From positions 124,001 to 188,000 of the forward strand of contig JAPYMA010000207.1 of NCBI GenBank assembly GCA_035041965.1: a stretch of DNA of 64,000 nt, read 5' to 3'. Under the pieces are notes generated by a model. It was not told the DNA's origin, did not search any database, and saw nothing but the letters and a program-made list of their open reading frames with translations. Positions 53,301-63,644 of the stretch are shown one piece after another. The DNA is from Anisakis pegreffii. Its lineage: Eukaryota; Nematoda; Chromadorea; Rhabditida; Anisakidae. The translations under genes and the position numbers were made by a program. Position 1 is the stretch's first letter. Each line of letters opens with the position of its first letter.

Positions 53301-55001
53301 GCAACGAGGTGATGATGAAGCGTTTACCAGAACGTCGTAATGCGATTGATTTGGGCAGAAAACGGAGGGCCAACTCGAGAATTTCGATTAATTTAGGTTC
53401 ACTGTCAAGAAGACGTTTATCGCATAGGTGAGATTCGAGTTTCTCATCATATTTCTTTTGGAAGAAATATTCAATTTGAAATTGTAAAATGATCGCCAGG
53501 GAGAGAAATAACTGAAATATACCCTCAATCGAACTGGTCGATGCATCGTGCCGACTACAACGATGTTGTTATCTTCTTAGGCGTTGTTGTGTCCTTGTGC
53601 GATGATAATGATCAGTTGAAGATGTTCATTGAGATAAGAGAATTGACAACAGGAATTCCGATTGAAGAATTCATGAAAAAAGCCTGATTGTTTCTTCGAT
53701 TACTTGCATGCAATTCATCATACTGATGATGTGTTTGCATCGATTACTAATGAACGTTGTGTGAGTAATCAACTGCATATGGCATTATTTGGCATTTTTG
53801 CTGGACATTTCGACCATACACGTCTTCTTGACAAATATCTCGTATAATCGCAACGAGTGGAATCATGCTAGACTTTCTCATGAAATTGCTTTCATTTGAG
53901 CTTCTCGATCTTTCATTCTCGAGCAACAATATCCCGGATTGCTGAGCCTGAAATTTGGTTGAATAAATTCAAATTGTGAAGCAGATAATTCTGACAATGA
54001 TTCATAGCTGAACATCTTGTCCTCTTAATTGGCAACTGCTTCAAACTTCAGATATTCGTCTCTGAGCATTACTAGTCCCAGTTTCAATCTCTCGGATCAT
54101 TGTTCGCATCACTATCAACCGATTGAAATATTGTCCATCCGAATGTGATACTTTCACTGTCATTTTATGTTATCCTCTTGTGGTTCCTCAAAATCAGCTA
54201 ATTTGAGTATCTTTAGAAAAATTTCGGCAATGACCGTATCTGCGAAAGAAATGCAAGAAATCGACGCACGTTTACCACATCTAAGTCCTCAAGATGAAGA
54301 TGACAACCGTAAAAATGGAACCCACCTAACGTCGTGCTCAATTTGTCCGAATTGTCATCAGTTGAGAAATCATTCAAATCCTCTGAACAAAGGTTTCAAA
54401 TTTATCGCCTTCTCAATTCCCCAATCGCTTGGAACTTTTCGAACTGATTATTATTTGTTTCATTAGTGAATCTTTTTTTAAAATCACTTAACTAGTTCTT
54501 GTGTGCTCTGTTTGTTGATCATTCGTGAAGAATCGCTTCGAACATTTCAAATTGATTATTATTTTCTTCATTAGCGAATTCTCTCATTTTTTACAATCAC
54601 CTAACCAATTCTTTTGTACTTTACTTGTTGAGCATTCGTGATGTATTCTTCGTGTACGATGGATCACAAAAACGAAAAAGTAACTTTGAATAGTTTCAGT
54701 ACGGGAACGTAATATGGATGAGTTCATTGGACGACGACAATCGTTGTTGCCTTCGATGAAACTACTGCCTGACGATGAGGTTGAAAACGATTACAACAGT
54801 GCCGAAATGAATGCCGAAAAAGCCTCAACTTCAACCGATAGTAACTTCATACCACCAGATCCATCACCCACTAACATCAACACCAATGAGCAATCATTCC
54901 CCAGTCAGGTGGAAATTCTCGAATTTAGTTCTATCTCTATACACCAACTCAACGACAACATTCAAATCCCTCAGCTAAGTGAAAAACAGACTTTTTTGTG
55001 A
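50324..55001 (+). CDS. Bestrophin-family chloride channel, 11 exons, 576 aa
   Basis: This gene encodes a pentameric plasma-membrane anion channel of the bestrophin family. Exons: 50324-50508, 50957-51091, 51315-51481, 51567-51721, 51802-51879, 52171-52263, 52457-52600, 52861-53012, 53284-53427, 54217-54392, 54700-55001 (1731 nt, phases consistent). The N-terminus MTISYHLDV and RLLFRWKASVWK is typical. The pore-neck residues of human BEST1 I76, F80 and F84 are conserved as I78, F82 and F86 within IPLTFVLGFF. Further hallmarks are IRGDDTETRLLRRTIVRY, VFRDISVPVRRRFPT, YDWVPLPLVYPQ and the Ca2+-clasp region NPFGTDDDDFE. In the clasp region, T303 replaces the usual Glu; the Asp residues equivalent to D301 and D304 are kept. 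Exons 9-11 form a hydrophilic cytosolic tail rich in Arg/Ser then Ser/Thr/Pro. The introns before exons 4 and 8 end in AAG. C. elegans has many bestrophins (family expansion), so the exact orthologue is open. Confidence 0.95.
54423..54646 (+). repeat. Tandem duplication, 108-bp period
   Basis: Two adjacent copies, starting AATCGCTT at 54423 and 54531, align along their length (TGATTATTATTTxxTTCATTAG, then ATCACxTAACxAxTTCTT and GAxCATTCGTGA). They lie in bestrophin intron 10 and just overlap its exon-free part. Confidence 0.8.
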
Positions 55002-55670
55002 CATCAAAGAGAGTTGTACCAGTCTGAGTGTGTTATTATTGGGTCGCTGTGTGGTATCATTGCTTGCTTTTCGTGGCTATTTTAAGAATTGCGACTAATC
55101 TCATTTGTATCAGCGATACATTATCATAAGCCAAGCATATTTCATTCGATTCGATGCTTAAACGAAATGAAATGAAAATAGAAAAGCACCATTTGAAGAT
55201 GAAAAACCTCCAAAAAAAGCTCAAAGTTGAGTGCGAGTGATATAAAACGTCCTCAAAAAAGTCATTCGCACGCAAACTGGACGCTGAGAAGAGTAGAGCA
55301 GTTGGGCAAACGAGAAAGTCTAACCATCAGGCATGACCGATCTGAATGAAGACGAATAGAAGTGCTCAAACTCCAGTGTTATTCCATATGTTCCAGTATT
55401 GGTCATTCCATGCTTAAAAAGGATGATTTTGTATGATCATTGCATTTTTGAATACATTATTCTTAAACATTTCTTTAATTGAATTCTTTTTTTTTTCAGA
55501 AACCCAAATCGAACACCAAAGAAGGCTGGTTTTAGGTTCAATAAGGAAGTGTAGGTTCATGACACCGGATAGTAGCCAAAGGAGGATTATCCATGAGAGG
55601 GAACGCATATTTTCGGATCAGAAATAATGATTTGCAATTGCAGAACGTTGTCAATTGATGTAATATAGAA

Positions 55671-55690
55671 AATAAATGAGACCTAATAAA
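55671..55690 (+). terminator. Candidate poly(A) signals downstream of bestrophin
   Basis: AATAAA occurs at 55671 and 55685 on the plus strand, about 0.67 kb after the bestrophin stop codon. They could end a long or spliced 3' UTR that uses the acceptor-like tract at about 55485-55500. Confidence 0.4.
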
Positions 55691-58600
55691 GAATCATAAT
55701 CAAATCAAAAAGACATTAGCATATTCTTTTGTGAATTCATCGCTAAGAATAGCTGATTTGCGGAATAAATAATGCTGGAAAGAACATTTATTGTGATGCG
55801 ATCGCAATAAAATATCCATGAATAATGGATCAGACGAGCAAAAACAACGGCTGCGTTCGGTCAAATGCTGTCTGTGTATGGAGAGCAAGTACTCCTTGAA
55901 AATCCATGCAATGTTCGGCATCATAATTAAAATACATCAAAACGAAAGATATTGAAATCCAATTCAGTAGTACTAATAACAATGATGATGTAAATAATAA
56001 GAGTGTTAGAGCAACAGTATAGACAGAATGATGACTTTTTCGATAGCAACGCTAATAATTAGATTAATGAAACTGATCGCGATAATAAACCAATAATGTT
56101 AATAGTAACAAGAGCAGAAATAATAATGATAATAATAACAATCAAAATACTTGCATTGCTAATAAAAACGATGAATGACTATTTCGAGTGATTGATATGA
56201 GTACTATCGATAAGTCGTCACACAATAATCTCACATTCAATCGCTTACTTTCACTCACTCAGACCGATTTTTGCAAACCTCCAAAAAAGTCACACTTTTC
56301 TTCATGAAAAGACTCATACTTACCTGGAGTGTTAAGATTCCAAAAGTGTTCTTGTAATGAACTGCATTTCATTAAACAAATCACTTTTCCTCACTTCCAT
56401 TCGACTTGATGTATTTGCAAATCAAAAAAGCTCACTTTTATTTAAGCTGAATACAAAATGAAAAGTTACAGCGAATGATTATTGCTTGATTCTTTTTTTT
56501 GCAGCGACAAAGGGATTATTTCGCAATTACGACCTCAGCTATTATATGATAATGATGGTTTTATTAGTGTCGATCATCTTCTTCGATCGAATCATTCTTA
56601 TAATTGGCAATAATTTTGAGTATTATACGATCAAACTATAATACGCTGAGAAGTGTTTATGAAATTTGAGCTAATCGTAGATGAATGTACACGAAAATGA
56701 AATGCGACTGAATGACTGAACGATGTAAATTGTAGAATCGTACTAACAACAATAATATATCAAACACGCTTTTACAATCTAGTCAGTGAGGATTAGGCGC
56801 AATGTTCGATTCCTGTATTCAAATGCATTTGCTGGCTCTATTGTTTACAACTTCAGAGATGATCCCTGGTTTGGAGAGCATTATCTCTGCTGAATCCTGA
56901 ACTGAATCGTTCTAGCTGTTCAATGCTTCCATCCCCAAATGTATTGGTCGCTGTGAGCATTTCTGAAAAGTGGTATTCAGTAGCATGCAAACGACTGTCA
57001 CTCATAATGAGCAATTGTAATATTTATGCATGTTGTAATATTTAACACTTATTATCGTCCAAATTCGTTCTTGCCTCATGTACGAGTAACTGCTGATTGA
57101 TTGAGCAAATAACTGAATTCATCGTCCGACCATCAGAATATCAGCTTCGCACCTTCTTTGGCTGCTAGAATTTCCCCTAATATTTCTTCATTTTCTCAAC
57201 GGAAATTTCATTCATAAGAGAAGATTTCTCGATTTTGCGCGTTAACAATTTGACTTATGTTACAAAATGTTCAATGATGCACTCTCATTGAATTATGTGA
57301 TTAGCATTCTGCGATGATTGACTTGCAAACACAACTTTATGAGTGATACCAATTTTTGCACGAACTGAAGGTTTGGTTTCTCTTAATTGCTGATTGCGCT
57401 CTTTACATCCAAGAATCGTCCGTCACCCGTCTTGCTCTGACTTCATTTTCGTGCCGATTGCTTGTAAAACAAGGTGTATGTGTGTGTGCGTTCAACATAA
57501 ATGTTTCTTTATTCGCCCGCCTATTGAATCAGCACTTCACGTTCTATTTCTAATGAGAAACATGCAGTTTCGTATGTTCTCCATCAAACAAAAACGTCGG
57601 AAACGTTGATCGACTTTAATCTAATTATTATGATTGTTGTTATTATTATTCGTTTTAATGGAGAGAAATAATTTCTACTGCTAAACGTTACCGAAATTTG
57701 ATCGTGTTACTATGATGATAGATGCATGATCGCACACAACAACACCGGAAGTACGTTGCTAATTCAATCAGCACTGAATTATCATGAAGAGTTTTGGAGT
57801 GTCGCGTTCATGTTTCCAATCTCATGTTAACCTTTTGCAATAAACGACAACAATGAATCACACGTATAAAGAGAACGATTGATTATTTTCACTTCGTTGA
57901 ATTGATCACGAATTCGAATTCGATCCTTGAAAAGCGAAAGAACCATTTCCAGAGCAAGATTAAGCTCCTGAGATTGTTCCTCAAATTGCGCATCAAATCA
58001 TTGAGATTTTTTACAAAAAGTTTCTCACACGGAAATAATGTTTTCCATCCAATAGCACCTCAAGGAATGCAGAATTGCGTTAAAGTGTTAGTTTTCGTCG
58101 AATTCCCCAGTTGCAATTTCCTCACCGATTAGGGTTTATCCTAAAAATCCTAAAGGGACTTTGTAATCGTGAACGATATGTGAATATCATTTAAAGATTA
58201 TGATAGAAAGTGCAGTTCACCTTTGAAGAAATCCCTTCAAATTATGCACTTCATTAAAGAAAAACCCTCGTGAACAATTAACAACGAAGCGGATCATAGA
58301 TCATAAATGCTTACACTCTATAAGTCAAGAATGAGCACAAAAAAAATAAAATTTAGCAGCGTTATTTGCTGTCAAACAGAGCGATTAAGGTATTGTGCTC
58401 AGAGGGAATTAATTCTCGGTTAAATGAGATGAATTGTGAAGGAATTACTGAAGGGGTTTGATCCGTTCAAGTGGGCCGGCTCTCTCTTCACTAGCGACAC
58501 TTCACCACTCTAATTAATTCTCAACTTCACTTCGATTACCCCAGAAAAAGCTCCCGTCGAATGCCTTAAGTTCCAGTTCCGTGAAGGTGTATTAAACGCT

Positions 58601-60342
58601 TGATCGAACAAATATTATTCGCATATAAATAACTAAATAAGCGCATCAATAAATAGATATCAATCTGTGTACATACGCGTACAAACATATGTATGGATGG
58701 ATGTAATATACATGAATTTGTTTTATATTTGAGCATCATTCATATTTGTGTATTCATGGAGAAGTAATGCGGTGAGATATTGGTGTTTGCCGATGAGGTT
58801 CTTTGAAAGCAAAAAGGTTATTTTTGTTGTTGGTGTGATGGCACTGCTCGATAGTTTTTGGAATGTTGCTCAAAATGGTGATCGCTTAGGCGATAAGAAC
58901 GCAATTAGACGGCTTGAATTAAAGACGAAATGCGTTTTATTCGAAACATTATTCCATTTGCCGTTTCCTAATAATCGCCATATTTCATCATCTATTCTCA
59001 TACGCTCTTCAATCTCACTTCTTTTTGTTTCATATGTAAATTGTCACCCTTGAAATTGTCACTGTAGACGAACAGAGTTCGATGAATTTTTGAACTGCAT
59101 TTGTTTATTGGTGTGCAATCGACAAGCACTATTTAGCAATATCAATTCAGATCGTACACTCGATCACACATTTGCAAAAGCACTTCTGAGTGAATTTTTT
59201 CTTGATCGCTATTCAAAATATTCTAAAATGCATGGAAAAATTCGCCATAAACAGTTGAATTCGCCTGCATTCAATTGTTTCTACTCCTACTCCTCCCACT
59301 GCCTCACTTCTATTCCCGTCCCTCCGCTCGTCGTCCATTAATTGAAATCACATGCAATTAGATAATAGCTCTTCGAATGCAACATTCAAAAATTATCTCG
59401 ATCGATTCACTTAATGGAATACGTTTATGGTATGATACCCGAAAATGCGGATCTGTGCGACACTCGGATGCTGTGCTGTTCGTCGCTTACGTCTTATGTG
59501 CTTCCAGCAGCATTCAACTGTCAAGCCAGCACTCATTTGCACTCCTCACATTTCGATGCCGAACGGATATTGTCAAGTACGGCATCAGTACATTAATATT
59601 GCTGTTACCGAACGATTTATCGAAGCAACTTTTTGATGTATTCTTTTGCGAAAGCATTACTTTCATGACGAAGAACAATAAGAGAGGATGCATTATTTTG
59701 ATGTCGCGATCAATGTTATACCTGTTGCTATCAATATTTGTTACTACTAGCATTATGGTTACAATTGAATGTGTTCCATGAGCTATTATTATGAGCATCG
59801 TTATTTTAACATTGTGCTCATCGCTGTGCCATTATATAATCGCAGTTATTCCACTTTCTCAACATCTACAATTGCGATATCAGTTCGCTAGTGCTTTCTC
59901 GTAATTAACATCATCATCACCAGTATCGCAATAACAGTTCCTCATTATCCTCGTTCTTGTCAATATCATTGATATCACAACTTTTCAAGTGCATTTCACT
60001 AGATGATCTTCTATTATTGCTCATAGTTGATTTCTGAGCAGCTCTAACGATACCTGTTCTAATCATATTAAACGCTTTAATTCGACAATCTCATTCGGTT
60101 TGTCAATAAAACAACTCGCACATATTCGAAGTAACAGTTACGTTGATAGTAACAATCGCAATGATCTCGCGCATGATTGTGATTGGAATAGATCTCTAGT
60201 AATTGTTTATATCATTACATCGCATCCAGGTGTCGAATTCATTCCTAGAATCTCAGCGTGTATCGTGCATTATGTGGAGTTCAGTCTTGATCACTCCTAT
60301 TCGTTTACATCAGCCATCGGTTACTGCTCACATTTTGGATTT
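55691..60342. other. Gene-free spacer between bestrophin and the GPCR
   Basis: About 4.6 kb, AT-rich, with many ATAATAATA-type tracts near 55.97-56.16 kb. A 134-codon ATG-initiated frame at 59377-59781 has no motif or splice context and was not accepted. No RNA gene was recognised. Confidence 0.5.
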
Positions 60343-60345
60343 CAG
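60343..60345 (+). promoter_or_regulatory. Likely trans-splice acceptor of the GPCR mRNA
   Basis: TTTTGGATTTCAG directly abuts the ATGATG start of the receptor, as expected for a spliced-leader acceptor. It could also be the acceptor of an unseen upstream exon. Confidence 0.5.
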
Positions 60346-63310
60346 ATGATGGAAGAGCAGAATGAAATAATTGGCTATTTTGAAGCGAATGTGAATAAAA
60401 CAAGTGACGATGAGAATGCACTGGATATTGACGAGTCCATTGAACCACTCTGTTATGAATCTGATAATTTTCAAACCTTTCAATATACGGTACTTCATTC
60501 TCGCTTCATTTCTCCGAAATTTGGGTCTTCTCATTCACAAGAACAAAGAGCTCATGACTAAATGATAGCATAAGATATCAACTATACAACTAGACAGGAA
60601 TTGGCCATTGATCTCAAGTGGAACAAACTGCGATATTCATCATTATGTAACTGGATATATAGTATTCGTGTAGTTTTTTAATCTTGCATTCAGCTCATTC
60701 AGTCGAGATGAGAAGTGATCTTCAACAAAAAAACTGAATATTCTGCGAAATCACTGATCGCATTAATATTTCCAGGTCGACGATATGTTATTGGCAGCTA
60801 GCATGGCCGCTACAGTATTCAATGTTATTGTGATCTTTTGTGCTGTAAAATTGTTCAAGAGAAGCGGGGATACCATGCATTTATTTATTATCACTATGAC
60901 TTGTGGAGATTTGCTGCTGACTGGTAGGTGAATGCAGTCATCATTACGGTCATTATACGGCTATTCAATGTTTTCGCATATAGTCATCTCATCGTTGTGA
61001 TCCGTATCCATTCAGCATAAGCGTTTCCCTAAATTTGAGTGATCAAGATTGGGCTAAGATCAAACAGATTCTATCCATTTCAACTCAATCGACAATTAAA
61101 GTCATATCCCCACCGGAATTACTGCCAAATTTAACAATAAGAGTGAAAACCAAACAAACACTGAAATGAATAATAACACCTAACCCAAACAGTTTCAAGT
61201 CATCCACATTCTAAATATGGCCGAAATTCTAAAAATTAGCGAGCATTGCAGTGATGTGTGATTGTACTTTGTTTCAACATCCATATTTCTATTCAAACGT
61301 AAAACCAACAAAAAACTCTCACAAAAAATGTATGAAATTTGCAAAAAAAATTCACTTCATCGGGAGCGCATTGAAAGCAATTCGAGTCGATAGAAGCACG
61401 CAAGACTTCAAAATAACATTGCTCAGTTTGTCAGTATGAGAAGTGAGCCAGAGTCAGCAAGATTCTCAAAACATCCGAAAATCGCAATTGAAACAAATGA
61501 AAGTACGATGAGCTTTCAGTGTTCTGTCATCCGAATGAGTTCCTCACTCGGAAACACGATTTCCTTCGTCATGAACGTCTATGTGCGATTATTCACTTCT
61601 GCAATTGGCTAGGTTTGGCCGTCTCCGGATTATCACTGACAATGCTGAATATCGATAAGCTTATCTATTTCCAATGGCCACTCAGTTATGATCAAGCAAT
61701 GTCCAAGAAGAGGGCAATAATTTTTTGTTGTCTTATTTGGGGTGTTTCACTCGGGTTCGTTTTCGATTTAATGCTTCCTTTCGAATGATTATCATCAAAG
61801 TTATGTTGAGTATCATTTGCATTCAGTTTATTGCTTCAAATAAACCTGTCCAAATTATTTTCAGCTTTGTTTCCTATGTGTGGCTATTCAATGTGGTTCA
61901 CGTTGGTCCTGATTGTATTCTTCAGGTTATTTTTGTTTGATTCTTCATTCGGTCACTAAACGATCAACGCTTCCATGCGTAGATCATCCAACAATTCTCT
62001 GAGTTGTTGTCGCATTAGTCGTTTCTGTTTTTTGATATATCAGAATAAAGTTTTCTATGAATATCTAACAAGTTGTAAGGGATATCGAAGATATTTCAAC
62101 AATGCCCTCTTTTATTATACGCTCGATGGGAGCGATTCGTGATGCTATTGATATTATATGGTCACAGATGTGAGGCAATGAGGACATTATCTTTAAAGGA
62201 TAAATGTTCAGATGAGTGACAAGAAACGATATTTTTACGAAGTATTCATGGTGATGTTTTGTGTGCTGCCAGTAACCTCATCAATGATTGTCAGCGTTTA
62301 TCTTTATCGTTTAACAAGAGAAAAACGTAGTTCAACTGCTTGCAGTGGACAGAATGTGGACACATCCGCATTCAAAAATAAGGTTAATCCCAATAAATTG
62401 AACTTTTTAAATTAAACAGCTTCCCACGGACAAGGTCAGTTCCCATTAACTTTAAATTTAATTCGCATGAACTAAACCGCTTCATTAAACTCTTCCCATA
62501 AACTTCATCATCCACTTATCACTTCATTTGCTCGGACATTTTTATGTGATACATCATTGGCATTTTCGTGTTTTTGTGATGTTTTTGATGCTGATTCATT
62601 TTGATACTTTTCATGTGATAATTTCGTGTAATGATCGAAATTCCCATTATGCATAACTACAATTACAAGGCAATGATTTATGATTGTGTCGTAAAAACTC
62701 TTATTGGGTCTTAAAAACTCGGTTCACAAATTTGTTGGTGTCAAATAAAATAACTTTTATCAGTGCTGAGCACTTTTATGATTGATGTAATTGCATCACG
62801 TGCGTTTAAGATGAGGTCATTAGTGTTCATATTCGCGACTACTGCTTGGACATCGTTCAGTTTATTGCCATACAGAATCTTTAATATATGTCGAATACAC
62901 TTGTTCAACTGGAATGAATTCAACTGTGAACAACGAGCGCAGATGAATTGGCTCGCATGGATTTTACTTTATCTGCTCACCATTAATCCGGTTCGGTATT
63001 TTCATTGTTATGATGTGAACAGTTTCATATATGTATTCATATAAATGATCGCATTAGCGATAGTGATCGCATCAGATCATTGAACAGTATTACAGGTGAT
63101 TAATCCACTTATCACGGCTTTGATATATGCACCATACAGATTAACGATCAAAAAATTCTTGATAAATATTCCGATCGGAAATCGCCCTCTATACAGCTAC
63201 AGAGGAGACGACCAGACTGGCATGAGGTGAGCAGCTCTGATTCTTTGATAACATCTGACCTATTCAGGTGTACTCGATCAGTGTCCTTCATTAGGATCTT
63301 TTACCTGTAA
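60346..63310 (+). CDS. Orphan rhodopsin-like (class A) GPCR, 8 exons, about 370 aa
   Basis: This gene encodes a seven-transmembrane receptor; ligand unknown. Exons: 60346-60489, 60776-60923, 61520-61754, 61865-61925, 62212-62382, 62811-62990, 63096-63226, 63268-63310 (1113 nt). The acidic N-terminus carries an NKT glycosylation site. TM1-TM2 span about residues 50-100 (KRSGDTMHLFIITMTCGDLLLT). C119 (TM3 top) can pair with C193 (ECL2, GPDCILQ). D143-K144-L145 sits exactly 24 residues after C119, at the place of DRY. TM5 is in exon 5, a Lys/Arg-rich third loop follows, and TM7 reads TINPVINPLITALIYAPYR. Exon 6 is entered through a TTTAAG acceptor, chosen because it keeps phase 0. The last exon and its 41-bp intron are uncertain; without it the protein ends after GMR. 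The start could be either ATG of the ATGATG pair. Confidence 0.8.
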
Positions 63311-63430
63311 ACTCTTTAACGCAGTGGTTCTCATAGGGGGTGAAATTACCCATTTTCGGTAGTCTGGAGGTGTGAAGGGGGTGATGGAGGGGGACGGTAA
63401 ATTAGTATTTCGTGTAGTCAGTACCCAGAC
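63311..63430. other. Downstream flank of the GPCR with a hAT-like terminus
   Basis: CAGTGGTTCTCAT at 63322 resembles the terminal motif of many short hAT transposons, followed by a G-rich stretch. A similar CAGCGGTTCTCAT lies at about 23984, next to copy 1 of the MITE-like element. No matching opposite terminus was found. Confidence 0.3.
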
Positions 63431-63555
63431 ATTTTGCCTAAAGACGTTTTGTCCATTAGGCAAAATATCTGTTAAAAAACCGTCCGTTAGGCAACGTATC
63501 TTTAGATAAACTGTCGTTGGGCAAAACGTTATTAGGCAAATTGTCCGGTCACGCG
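63431..63555. repeat. Palindromic TTAGGCAAA-type repeat
   Basis: ATTTTGCCTAA (63431-63441) and TTAGGCAAAAT (63456-63466) form an 11-bp perfect inverted repeat with a 14-nt loop. Further TTAGGC units follow at 63487 and 63532, with a GTTGGGCAAAACG variant between them. The units are spaced irregularly and separated by CGTCC/GTCC-type linkers. Confidence 0.7.
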
Positions 63556-63644
63556 TGCATTCATTATTTTATGATAGAACGCCATTAACTCGGGTATGAA
63601 AATGCGGTTAGTTGAAGGCAACACTCTTCATTCTCCTATTTCTG

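Noticed and set aside
59377..59781. 134-codon ATG frame in the spacer before the GPCR
   Set aside because: No recognisable domain, no splice-site context and no poly(A) signal that clearly belongs to it; a frame this long can occur by chance in 64 kb.
61866..61925. Alternative reading frame of GPCR exon 4 (LFPMCGYSMWFTLVLIVFF)
   Set aside because: It looks like a membrane segment, but the phase from exon 3 and into exon 5 fits only the frame giving FVSYVWLF...GPDCILQ, which also supplies the expected ECL2 cysteine.
62763..62810. Alternative GPCR exon 6 start after TTATCAG (62763)
   Set aside because: It would need a phase-1 donor in exon 5; the only candidate (GTGGAC) is poor. The TTTAAG site at 62810 keeps phase with the good donor AAG|GTTAAT.
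63456..63537. TTAGGC units as a telomeric array or chromosome end
   Set aside because: Only three irregularly spaced units, in inverted arrangement with other sequence between them; genes lie on one side and a MITE on the other.
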